Origin: Vandiemenella viatica
Taxonomy: Eukaryota > Arthropoda > Insecta > Orthoptera > Morabidae
NCBI GenBank assembly: GCA_031002005.1
Contig: JARYHS010009186.1
Span: 101,713,992-101,777,991 of the forward strand
Length of the DNA: 64,000 nt
Reading direction: 5' to 3'
Positions 11,940-22,685 of the stretch are shown in pieces. How positions within the stretch are numbered: position 1 is the stretch's first letter; each line of letters begins with the position of its first letter. The notes beneath the pieces are model-generated. The model ran no database searches. It was not told where the DNA came from and worked only from the letters and a program-made list of their open reading frames with translations. The position numbers were made by a program, and so were the translations under genes.

Positions 11940-13479
11940 CTGTAACAAATAAGAAATGTAACAAATATATAAGCATTTCTTATAAATGTTTGACAGTTAT
12001 GAGTATAAGAATTCAGACACTATCACACAAAATATGAACCGAAATTCAAATACTGAACTGAAGTAATTATACACATCACTCAGCTCCCACCCCCTTTTCT
12101 CTCAAGACTACTATGTCACTTACTACAGCAAATGCATAATTCACGTATTATATCATGAAGTGATAAAACTGTGTGTCTATTACCCCTCCCCCCCCCGCTT
12201 TCTTACTTTGACCAATGTCTCTTTTTCAATCCTTTTAAGTCTCCAATCTCAATACTAACAGAAAATAAGTTGTGAAAGTTGTGAAGTATAAACATTGTAA
12301 TTCACAATTTATGTTCATGAAACAATTTCAAGAATGAAAGGCAAAATAGAAAATTGCATTCTTTTATGTAGCTATATATCAGCACAAATACTGATGTACT
12401 ACAAAAAAAATTGTGAGTATATGTTTCAAGAATGCACAAACAGTATAAAATAACTAAAGGCTCATGCAAATATGTGGGAGCAAACTTTAACAGCATATAC
12501 TTAACAACAAAAGAAATAGTGCACCAAATTTGTTGATATTTAGAGACTTACATATTTACAGCTTCCATGTCAGAATATGACATTTATTTGTAGTTTTTAC
12601 TTTAATACGTGTAATACTAAAGTGTAGTAACTGAAGCCTCCTTGCATTACACTGTTGATGCACTTAATATAAATCATTTAATACACCAAGCCTTGTAATA
12701 ATTCCAAACTTCCTTTATTAGAACTGTCCACAAATAAAATAATTCACTACTGACCAGCAATCGAACATCAAGCAATGATCAACTTACGCCATAAGAGTTT
12801 ACTCCATTGTTCTCACTTCATTTCTCTTTTTTGTTTCAAAGTTTGTTATATCCTTACTACATCCAGATAACTCTCCAGTATGCATTTTCTCTGATATTTT
12901 TATAATAATTTTCCCAACCTAAAGATATTTTATTATAAATTAATGAAACTCAAAGTAGGGTCTAACTGCTTGTAATTTAACAACCTGTGGTAACTTCATA
13001 TATTTCATCGTAGAAATATTATATTGCATCAGCTGATAAAACCAGGGAGCAATACAGGGATGTGGTGTTAAATCCACAAACTTCCATTCACATAGGTGGT
13101 GAAGCATGTGAACACTGGTGAGAAATTCAGAACGCTGAAATAATCCATGAGCCAAATTCCTTGGGTCTTTGAACTGTGCATAATGAAAATGATGCTACAT
13201 CAACACTCTTACTTCCAACAACACTAGTCCTTAGTTCCTTTTGTAGGCCCCTTACACCACATACAAAACACTCACTAATCATGTGTTCTATTCAGTCTGC
13301 ACTGAGACCACAGAATTTTCTAGTCTAATTTCAAAATGGAATGGATTCACCCAAACAGCTACAAGAAATTCAGCCTATATTAAGCCTATTGCGGACAACT
13401 ATGAAAAATCTGTAAGGCTTCCCAGCAGAGTGGCTGTCATTGCTGGTTAGATCTAAACATACACTGAAACTCATTTGGT
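11940..13479. other. NAGLU intron, no recognised repeat
   Basis: AT-rich intron between exons D and C. It includes a C-run at 12188-12197. An open minus-strand frame of 71 codons at 12940-13155 matches nothing I know and has no evident splice context. Confidence 0.5.
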
Positions 13480-14110
13480 AAGGATCCAGTCTAAGAAAGG
13501 ATTAGAGCATGTATTTAAGTGTTGATGAAACATCCAAAGTACAAAGACGAGTACCATGGAATTAATTCATAAGCAATCTGGATATGACCCACAATAGCAA
13601 GAAAACCTGGGTCAATATCTAGAAACTATCTGGCAAACACACCAAATTTCGAATGTAACTGCTAATAGTCCTGCGTTAATTAGGAAACTTACAAGGCATA
13701 TTGCAGCAAGACACACTAATTTTGTGGCAGTGATTTCCAGCAGACTCTACTAAACTAAATTCTTTTAGCAACTTGCAGGGAAATCAGATGCCATCAAAGA
13801 TTTGGTAAATCTGGCAAAATTGTAGATTATATCCACATCAAACTCATTCAAAAAGCAATAAAACGGATGTTCTGTGGCTCTTAGGAATGTTTAACAAGCA
13901 CCTGTGCATTATCTTGAAACTCAAGCTCCAGAATAAAACTAATGTTCTAGTTCCTCTACAATCAAGGAAGTCACCAGAATACATTAGAAACTTCAGACCC
14001 ACATCAGTCTCAGAAGAATGTTGGCTTTCCAGGCATACCAAAGTTATAAAAATTCTTGGGGCTTGCCCATGGGAATAGCATCAATTTGATGTGACTTTTC
14101 GAAGTCAGCA
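13480..14110 (+). pseudogene. decayed LINE (RT N-terminal half) remnant
   Basis: Frames carry weak but ordered LINE signatures: KKTWVNI near 13600 (family xKTWxxIKKL), NVTANSPALIRKL near 13655 (family NVTANQVA), and KSPEYIRNFRPTSVSEE near 13970-14020 (family K.P.NFRPISLL, RT motif). No frame is intact, and everything after the NFRP block is lost. Jockey or RTE type cannot be decided from this much. Confidence 0.55.
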
Positions 14111-16050
14111 AGCAACTTCAAAACACCACAACCACAACCTATTGATATGGTCCTATGGTGGTAGGTACATTTTTAAAAAAATACTACATCAGTCTTCCCT
14201 CCATATTCATAAAACCTTTGAAAGGATCCTTGTAGCTCAGTTAAAATTAATAATTATGGGTTTTTTAACTTGTGAATTGTATGGATCCAGTAAACGACAC
14301 TCATGAACTGGAAAAATTTTCATGTAAACACAGTTTATAGAGGACAGCTTGTAAGGAGCAAGCCTACTACCAGGGTAGCCAGCGTAGTCTTCATCTCCTT
14401 AACTTACTTCACACTCGGATAAAGTTCTACCAAAATTCAAAATGTTCAAAATTTTCTAGACTGTGAAAAGGACTTTGGATAAATCAACTGCAACATAACA
14501 ACGGCCGCCACCTTCCACTGTTAACCTCGGGAAAGGAAAGGTATGGTTGTAACTATGACAATAGAAGCACTGTTCAGTTTTAACACATCACCATATTCTT
14601 CCAAAATTTAAAGTTTCACATTACAGCTGAAAAAGGTGATCAGACAAACTTTTCACAAAAGAAAGCAAGTTTTGAAGTGAGACCGACCGCCGGAGTACCC
14701 CTAAATGATTTTGAGAACCTACATAATGACTATTTGAAAATGAACTACTACACCAACGTAACCTAAGATGGCTGCCGGAAAGCATGGCAGTAGGAACTAT
14801 TTGCAAGGTTGGCTTGGAGTGGCTCACGCCAAGGCGGACAACAGGACTTCTCACTACTAAGAACCACGTTCGACTGATGGCATGCAGGAAAATTCCCTAA
14901 TATAATCTACCAGGTCATGTGACACCCAGAATGTAGTGCAGCGAAGATACATAACGTAGGACTCTCTTAATTTTATAGTGTTTAGAGGAGGGGATGGTAA
15001 ACAACTTTATCCTTTATGATATTTCTTGTAAACTCAACAGTTTGCCTGTAATAAATTAAAATGTGTTGTCGCGGAGTGACACTGTTTCCATTGCTGTGTC
15101 ATAGACTTCCGTTGTTCCTCCATTGTTCAAACATGTTGCGGAAACACACTATTTTGAGTTTTAAAACTATTACCATTTAATTCTCCTGGTTCTCAGCTTT
15201 ACAACGGTGGGCCAATTTTCTCTTTAGCTGGTGTATTCCTAAAATACCAGTTTATTCTTGGCCAAGCGCCATCATCAAATTCCTAATTTCTAAAAGTTTA
15301 CAGTGAATTACTCTGAAAGTAAATCCTGTCTTGAAAAACGGCTTTCGGCATCGTTTACTGCTATCCTTATTACATGTATTAAAGGTATTTTTATCGACTG
15401 ACTTTGACTGGCTTGACTGTGATAATTAATGTAAGCTGGCAGCGTGCCAAATTAGATGCAATTAATTTAGAAAGTCATCTTAGGCTTGATTAACTGTACA
15501 GAACTGCTCAAAATTTCAGCACGATGTACAAGAAGAAATTAAGTTTTGATTACAATATTGGCTGATATCAGAAACTGCTTTCAATGTGTTGTTACTGGTG
15601 TTTGAACATTCCGATTTACTTAACTGGATTTGAAAATTGTGTTTTCTTATTTTTAAACTGCCTGAAACTATTGATCATGTGTTATATATTTCTAAATTAA
15701 ATTTCTCCTGGTTGATTATTACTATAAACGTTTCTTACTGTGTCGAAAAGTGTTGTAAAATGGTGATATGTCTCGTAACAATGTTTAGTGCTTAACGAGC
15801 TGGATTATTGATGATTGCGGTGATTTAGGTAAGTTTAAGGGCTACTTTTTATCATTGAAGGTCTATTTAAGGCTGTTATTATGAGTTTAGTAAGTTTTTA
15901 TATTTTAAATCACCCTGTAAGTGGCTATAGGCTTCGGTATCGGCTTCTGTAAGATGCCCCTTCCCCATTTCCCTTAGCTCAAGATTAGATTTTAACAAAT
16001 TGTGAGGTGCTTACAAGCTGCTTCAGTATACATCATGATAAATAAAAAAT
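14111..16050. other. NAGLU intron, locally GC-richer, unassigned
   Basis: No repeat family or exon recognised. The part 14470-14900 is somewhat richer in GC (GGCCGCCACC, GACCGACCGCCGG) than its surroundings. A GTAAGTTT donor-like site occurs near 15830. Neither is enough to call a promoter or exon. Confidence 0.4.
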
Positions 16051-16087
16051 TGTAATCTTGGTTGTCCGGGTTGAACCGCATCAATTT

Positions 16088-16131
16088 TTCGAAACCTAAA
16101 GTTTCGGCAATCATTTTGTGGCCTTCTTCAG
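16088..16131 (-). ncRNA. hammerhead-like core, PLE1 left arm
   Basis: On the minus strand CTGAAGA (16131-16125) is followed by a short GGC/GCC stem with a loop and then GAAAC and a small GTTTC hairpin. This is the order of the hammerhead ribozyme core (CUGANGA, stem II, GAAA, stem III). Hammerheads are established in Penelope-like elements. One extra A lies between the core and stem II, and I could not find stem I by eye, so activity is unproven. Confidence 0.4.
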
Positions 16132-16719
16132 AGTACTGTCATGGCTGGAACTGCTGCCGCCTTTATATAGCTCCCGAAGAATGTGCTAACCATTTGGAAT
16201 GACGTCACTCAAACTACCGCCGCCAGCATGGCCGGTCTGATGGGGGCCTGCATCCCGCGTTTTCCTAATCAAGCATGACCGTATTTGGTCAAGTTGTAGC
16301 CCGCCGTCCGCATTCATATTATCTGGACTTTTTTTGATTTCCAACGCTTCTCTGACACGCCGGGGCCACCATCTGCTTTCTTGAACCAGAATAAAATTGC
16401 GTGCCCACTGTCAGCAGAATGTTGTGCTACAGCTGATTTGCTGACATCGTTATTTTTAAGATGTCTTATGTGTTCACACGGCCTTTACTTGACTGTCCGT
16501 CCAGTTTCGCCGATTTACACTTGGCCACAGCTACAGGGTATCTGGTATACACCCACTGTCTGCAACTTCTCCCTCTGGTCTTTAACTTTTAAAAGCACAT
16601 CAGAAATCTTCCTAGGCACTCTGTATATTGCACGGATATCTTTCTTCTTTAAATACTTGCCATCACATCACGACATCTACCGCCCGCCGAATTTTGAAGA
16701 GAAGTAGAAAGGCACTTCT

Positions 16720-18773
16720 TTGTGAACGCATTCACTACACGCAGAGTGAACTGGCAGCGCTGGAAGTAAGCATTCTTAGCCTCCACTTGTTTCTTAGTAA
16801 CACATCAAACCTCGATGACTGGAACTTGCTGGACAAATTATCGTGGAATCAGGCCCATGACGCATTTGAAAAACCTAAGAGTAGACAACTGGTTAAATTC
16901 TCCAGACTAGAAGAAAAGCAACACCCAGAACCAGATGACAATCTGTTAAAAAGTGCATGGTCAATCTCACAAACGAGACGCTAGACACTGATATGAATTC
17001 GGTTCTTGCCAAAGGACTGAATTTCGCTACAGCGCCAGCAAAGTTACCAGTGGATGAAGTCATCGCTGCCGTGGAATCTTCAATTTCTTCTCTTTTATCA
17101 GATGACACTCATGAGATTCGCAGTGAAACAGTGAGAATATTATCAATTTCCAAACCACCGCCACAGAATCTTACTCGAGGAGAAAGAGACGCCTTGCTTC
17201 GAATGAGAGAGAGAGAAGATATTGTGGTGTTACCTGCTGATAAAGGAAATTCTTCAGTCGTAATGTATGCGGAAGAATACCATCGAAAGGTAGAGGCGTT
17301 ATTACAAGATGGAACGTATGGAAAGCTGCCAACCAATCCTACACAGAAAATTCGCCGTAACGTAGCAAATAAAATATGGGAAGCATCTTCAATCGAACCG
17401 GAGGCCAAAAGAAAATTAATTACGTCCAATCACCTGATACCACGACTACCCAAGATACACAAAGAGGGAGTCCCTTTACGGCCCATTGTGAGCGTATTTC
17501 AGTTTCCGACACATCCGATGGCAAGATATCTGGCGGATAAGCTAAAGAATCTGACTAGCTCTACTTTTAGTTTAAAGTTCAAAATTCTTCTGATTTTATA
17601 AACAGGATCAAGGAATGAAGTCTGGAAGACAGCGACTTACTAGTCAGCTTCGACTTCACGTCACTGTTCACAAACGTGCCAATTTATGAAGCCATCAATA
17701 TCATCAGGGAATGACTAGGATATCTCAGTCTGACATAAGAATGGGCATCACTGACTGAATTCTGTCTTAGGACCACCTTCTTTCAATACAGAGGAGACTT
17801 CTACCAGCAGAATAAGGGAGCAGTGATGGGTTGCCCATTGTCTCCAATTGTGGCCGACGTGTTTATGGAGACGTTTGAGGCTGAAGTGGTCAAAAATTAC
17901 ATTCTGAAACCTTCTTTGTGGCTGTGTTACTTGGACGACACTTTTGTTATCTGGCCTCACGGGGCTTTTTTCCAACACTTAAATAGTTCCTACGACAAAA
18001 TTAAATTCACCATGGAAGTTGAGGTGGACAAACAACTTCCTTTTATGGACGTGATCGTGAAAGGGAAGGGAGATGGCTCCCTAGGGCACGGAGTTTACCG
18101 CAAGCCCACACACACGAATCACTACTTGTATGCAGCTTCTCACCATCATCCAGCAGTGAAACGCAGAATTTTAAAAACATTAACCCTCCGTGCTTCCATA
18201 GTCAGCGACGAAGCGAGCATAGCCGCTGAAAGGGAAATTTTAAAGGAGACGTTTCTAGCCAATGGCTACAGCCTTGACGTCAGCAATAAGGCCACCGCAA
18301 GGCTTGCACCTTGAGCACCACCCTGTGCTCTGACACCGGAAGTTGAAGCCAGAAGACGAACAGATGGGCTCACGGCAGTATTACCCTACGTCCATGGGGT
18401 GACGGATAAAATCGGTTGTCTTTTAAAGAAGACAAATATCCGTACAATATACAGAGCACCTAGGAAGATTTCTGATGTGCTTTTAAAAGTTAAAGACCAG
18501 AGTGAGAAGTTGCAGACAGCGGGCGTATACCAGATACCCTGTAGCCGAGGCCAAGTGTATATCGGCGAAACTGGACGGACAGTCAAAGAAAGGCTGTGTG
18601 ACCACATAAGACATCTTAAAAATAACGATGTCAGCAAATCAGCTGTAGCACAACATTCTGCTGACAGTGGGCACGCAATTTTATTCAGTGACACTAGTGT
18701 ATTGGTTCAAGAAAGCAGATGGTGGCCCCGGCGTGTCAGAGAAGCGTTGGAAATCAAAAAAAAGTCCAGATAA
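16720..18773 (+). pseudogene. PLE1 RT plus GIY-YIG polyprotein, broken
   Basis: Segments in different frames follow the Penelope order: N-terminal region 16690-16960, then VLAKGLNFATAP (about 17000), LPADKGNSSVVM (17231), LPKIHKEGVPLRPIVS (17447), SFDFTSLFTNVP (about 17650), MGCPLSPIVADVFME (17826), catalytic YLDDTFVIW (about 17928), PFMDVIV and YRKPTHTNHYL (18100), and GIY-YIG domain AGVYQIPCSRGQVYIGETG (about 18515-18580). The frame is broken near 16950, by several stops between 17602 and 17822, and again between 18314 and 18399. The RT catalytic aspartates and the GIY-YIG residues are retained. Confidence 0.9.
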
Positions 18774-18960
18774 TATGAATGCGGACGGCGGGCTACAACT
18801 TGACCAAATACGGTCATGCTTGATTAGGAAAACGCGGGACGCAGGCCCCCATCAGACCGGCCACGCTGGCGGCGGTAGTTTGAGTGACGTCATTCCAAAC
18901 GGTTAGCACATTCTTCGGGAGCTATATAAAGGAGGCAGCAGTTCCAGCCATGACAGTACT

Positions 18961-19003
18961 CTGAAGAAGGTCACTAAATGATGGCCGAAATGTTAGGTTT
19001 CGA
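18961..19003 (+). ncRNA. hammerhead-like core, PLE1 right arm
   Basis: CTGAAGA at 18961-18967, a stem-loop pairing GGTC with GGCC (one G-U pair), then GAAA at 18987-18990 and a GTTTCG hairpin strand. It matches the motif in the left arm, and the helix survives despite substitutions in both strands of the stem. Stem I is not identified. Confidence 0.4.
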
Positions 19004-19041
19004 CAAATTGCCGCGATTCAACCCGGACAACCAAGATTACA

Positions 19042-20421
19042 TCGACAACAACCGCGGAAGTCTGCGCAAACAAATAAAAAATTATTCTAATAAGATCTGT
19101 AATTAATTTAAATTTCAAGAAAACTACTAATAAGGACTAAAAAGATAAAGTCAACCCAGAACTTACTAAAGTTAAAGAAATGAAGGCTACAGAGACAAAA
19201 GAAAAAAAAACACTACAGAAATACAAAAACAATAATTCAGTAACCCATTCCATTCCCCTCCTAACCTCTTTCCACAGATCTCTACCTTGCAACTCATGTC
19301 CAAAGAAAAAAAAGGGCAATCAGTGATGCCCCATTGGCATTGCCTACAGGTAACCAATGGGGTGAATAACTACATTCTTGGAGCAAAGCATGCAAATATT
19401 AGACCATACCCACAATCCTATGTCAAAGATTTCCATTTCCTCAAGTGTGTGTCAACAATGTACACACACCTACTTGCAGAGTCTGTCCTGGACATCACAA
19501 AGACCTCTTCTCTAAAAACTAACATCCTCCATTGACAGAGGCTCAGTACACTTTACCACCAACTGGACTAACATCCTTATCACATTCTCCCTAAAACTGC
19601 CTTCCTCACAACACTGACCCACCTAATACCAGTCAAAAATTTATTCACTTAAGAGTTTCACATGTACTATCAACACTAAGCATTGCCGTGAAAAAAACAC
19701 ATGGTGTCCTCTTATGCCAACCTTTTCAGAACAAAAGTTTCAGCCTATCCAGGTGAATTAAAATTAATAGTTTTTTCTAGATAGACAGTAATAGCAAAAT
19801 CATATTTCTCCTTATTTTGATCCATTTAAATTGTTTATTTTTATCAAAATTCTTCCAAAAAGCATTTAAATAAGTTTGTAATCATTTTATGAGTTTCATT
19901 AATGATTTGTAATTAACAAATTGGTGAGTAATGTATTAAAAATGTTAGGTTGTCAAGAAAATTAAGTTATGCATTGTCGAGCCACATGACAGTTCTCAAA
20001 CAATATATCAATATAAATTGCTGCTAAATGGCATGCTGCAAGTTTTGTGTACTAGTTGTGTATGGAAGTATTACGTTGATTACATAATCATTGCAACTAA
20101 ATTTTCCACTACATGTTCTAATTCAAAAAATTCCTTTGTTAAACTGTGCTTTGGATAAGAAGTTTTGAAGTTTTTATACACAGTGATTAACATGTTTAAT
20201 AAATACAAAATTACTCAAACTTCTGACTCATTACCTGCTACACTCAAAAATTAAGATACATCAAGAGATTTGGTAGAAGCTAATAACTACATGAAGACAG
20301 AATCATCAATAGAATTAAAGGTAATCAACAGGTAGTGAGCAGTTAATGGGCAATCGCATGTTGCCAAGGGAGGAGCAGACTGATAGTTTTGCGACAGGCT
20401 GATGAGAAGAAACAATTTGTA
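19042..20421. other. NAGLU intron, unassigned
   Basis: No exon or complete repeat. A stretch near 19320-19620 is C-rich on the plus strand and has a phrase SYVKDFHFLK that loosely resembles the SCVKDTPHFLK block of the Penelope element at 57369-60467. It may be a very old relative, but I cannot support that further. Confidence 0.4.
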
Positions 20422-21744
20422 CAGGGTGCGGCAGAAAGAATGACCCGTTTTAAATTGCGCACTATGGTTTGACACGGCTTCCTAGACAGTTGATGTTGGT
20501 ACCAGTGTGTAGTGCAGCTGAAAGCATTGCCGGTCAGTATAGAGCGTTGGTCGAATGCACATTGTGCTTTTGTGATTGAAACGTTATTCAAATGTGGTGA
20601 TAGTGTGATACGAACGCAGCGTTTGTTTCGGCAACAGTTTGACATTGGTCGGAATGATAAAGTTCCATCCCAGAAGACGATTAGGAGATGGGTCCAACAG
20701 TTTAGAGCGACAGCATCTGCAGCAAACATAACGCCCCCTGGTAGGCCACGTACGGTTCGCACCCAGCACAACACTGCACGAGTAACAGCTGGTTTAGAGC
20801 ATAGTCCAAAGCAATCAGTTTGTCGGCATTCGCAAGCCCGTAACATCTCAGACACAAGTGTGCGACGGATGTTGCATCTGGATATGAAGTTCCATCCGTA
20901 CAAGCTCCAAGTGGTGCACAGAGATCAGCAGGCACGTCAAGCTTTCTGTACACTACTCCTTTAGATGATCAACACTCAACCTGATTTTCTCGACAATTTC
21001 AAGATGTCGGACGAGGCCCATTTTCATCTGTCGGGCTATGTGAAAAACCAGAACTTTAGGAATTGGGCACCTAGAAATACCAACCAGATTCACGAAAAAC
21101 CACTTCATGTGAAAAAGTTACAGTGTGGTGTGGCGTTTCTGCGCAGGGTATTCTTGGTACTTATTTTTTTTTTTAAATGCTGAAGGTCACTGTGTCACTG
21201 TAACATCAGATCGATATGTTATGTTGCAAGAGTTCGTAATGCAGGAAATGCACAGTAAAAATATCCATGTGCAGTGGTTGTGGTTCCAGCAGGATGGCGC
21301 AACAGCGCACACAGCCAGAAGATACATGCCAGTCTTGCGCGAAATGTTTCCACGGCATCTCGTTTCTCGCTTTGGGCATGTCCACTGGCCAGCCCGTTCG
21401 CCTGATTTATCGGCGTGTGATTATTATCTGTGGGGATTCCTGAAATCCAAAGTGTATGCGAACAGGCCAAGAACTAATCAGGAATTGAAACACAACATTC
21501 ACGCCGAAATCGAGGCAATAACAGGTGACACCCTCCATAAGGTTATGGCGAATCTGCGTGTTCGTGCCGAAGCTTGCATCGCCAACAACGGTGGACACCT
21601 GCAGGACATAATTTACAAAAAGTGACATGTGTAATAAATTGTATGAAGTGTTCTTCCAAACAGTAAACATTAATAATGTGTAAGTGTATTTATTCATGCT
21701 TAAATAATATGTGTAAACTGGGTCATTGTTTCTGCCGCACCCTG
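20422..21744 (+). mobile_element. IS630/mariner-like transposon (DUF4817 type)
   Basis: Inverted ends of about 27 bp (left CAGGGTGCGGCAGAAAGAAT, right end complementary) with TA duplications at 20420-20421 and 21745-21746. Length is 1.32 kb. It carries one transposase frame, now broken. Confidence 0.92.
20512..21625 (+). pseudogene. DDD transposase (DUF4817-type), broken
   Basis: The N-terminal helix-turn-helix part (20512-20964) reads LFRQQFDIGRNDKVPSQKTI, a GRPRTVRT block and NISDTSVRRMLH. The catalytic part carries MSDEAHFHLSGY (first D, about 21004), WFQQDGATAHTAR (second D, about 21284) and RSPDLSACDYYLWG (third D region, about 21395). A stop at 20962-20964 and a frameshift at the T run 21165-21174 break it. 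All three catalytic aspartates are still present. This type of sequence is very common in insect genomes. Confidence 0.9.
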
Positions 21745-22535
21745 TAGTAATCTGTTGTGACCATGGCTGACCGAGTGGTGACATAGCTGACCGAGTGGAG
21801 ACTTGGTTGAAGATCGATGAGAGGACTGAGGAATTGGGTAAGGATCAAGCATAGAAGTTGATCTTGGTTCAGATTGAGACATTCATGGAAGGATTATCAG
21901 GATCAAATGACTTTGTAAACAAGTCATATATACAGGGTGGGGCATTTAATATGACATACTGGAATATTAAGAATTGGTTGATTATTTTATAACTGCGTAT
22001 GACTTTTACTTTGAGAACAGGAAGCACATCTGTGGCTGTGGATGATTATCTGACCTCAGTTAACCCCAGCTATATATTTTACTAAATTCAATTTAACACA
22101 CAGTCTGTGTATGGAACATCAGCACCCAAGAGTAACAAGCAGTTGACTGATTTTATTTTTATTCTCTTTCCCACCTCTTTCAGCTGGGACATGACCAAAC
22201 AGTCTCTTCCCAAAAAATGTCAAATGCAATGCATTTTCTCCAATTAAACCATTCATAACCATGACTCCACAATAACTTTCATCTGACTGGTCATGTATGC
22301 CCTCCTCCTATCTTCCTTTAATACAATACCAATTTTCATAAACTGCAGTAATTTTCCTGCCATGGACACACTATTTTCTATGATGTGAGATAGTTTCTTC
22401 CTTACTTCAGAAATATAACAATGTACATATTCTAGCATCATTAGTTCATTCACAACTTCATATCTTGTCTTTTGAATAGCTGGTGTCAAACTGAAATGTT
22501 TTGAAATTTAATTGAAAACATCATAACCAACTTAC
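21745..22535. other. NAGLU intron with one transposon-end-like string
   Basis: A TACAGGGTGGGGCATTTAAT string near 21932 resembles the terminus of the neighbouring IS630-like element, but no partner end is seen. Otherwise AT-rich intron. Confidence 0.4.
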
Positions 22536-22685
22536 ATTGTTCACATTTTCAATGGCTCCATAGAGGCCAAGTGTACCTCCAAAGTTATGAAGCATGCACC
22601 ATATGAAAGGTTGCCCAAAATATGATTGAAGCCTCTCATACTGTGGTGTTAATTCGGACTGTAGATCTAAAACTATCATTCGACC
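22536..22685 (-). CDS. NAGLU: NAGLU exon C: CMLHNFGG motif
   Basis: A 150-bp exon, exactly 50 codons, phase 0 at both ends. The acceptor is tttcag (AG at 22687-22686) and the donor gtaagt begins at 22535. It encodes [11 protein letters not shown], then [17 protein letters not shown], then [11 protein letters not shown]. The block [13 protein letters not shown] is nearly invariant in NAGLU proteins, where it lines the active-site barrel. It follows exon A or B (both end in phase 0) and precedes exon D (starts in phase 0). Intact and conserved, which indicates purifying selection. Confidence 0.95.

Larger units (their letters stand above)
16051..19041 (+). mobile_element. Penelope-like element with inverted arms (PLE1)
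   Basis: A Penelope-like retroelement of 3.0 kb. The central frame encodes RT and GIY-YIG endonuclease on the plus strand. The first about 608 bp (16051-16658) are the reverse complement of the last about 616 bp (18426-19041), apart from scattered substitutions, so the GIY-YIG region is present twice, in opposite orientations. Partial inverted copies fused at the 5' side are known for Penelope elements (pseudo-LTRs). The outer ends read TTGTAATCTTGGTTGTCCGG on the left and its complement on the right. It lies in the NAGLU intron between exons C and D, in antisense to the gene. Confidence 0.9.

Noticed and set aside
12940..13155. 71-codon open frame on the minus strand as a NAGLU exon
   Set aside because: No similarity to any NAGLU segment, no phase-compatible splice sites, and exons C and D already join perfectly across this intron.
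15780..15845. Non-coding first exon ending in a GTAAGTTT donor
   Set aside because: A single donor-like site without promoter or downstream exon evidence is expected by chance.
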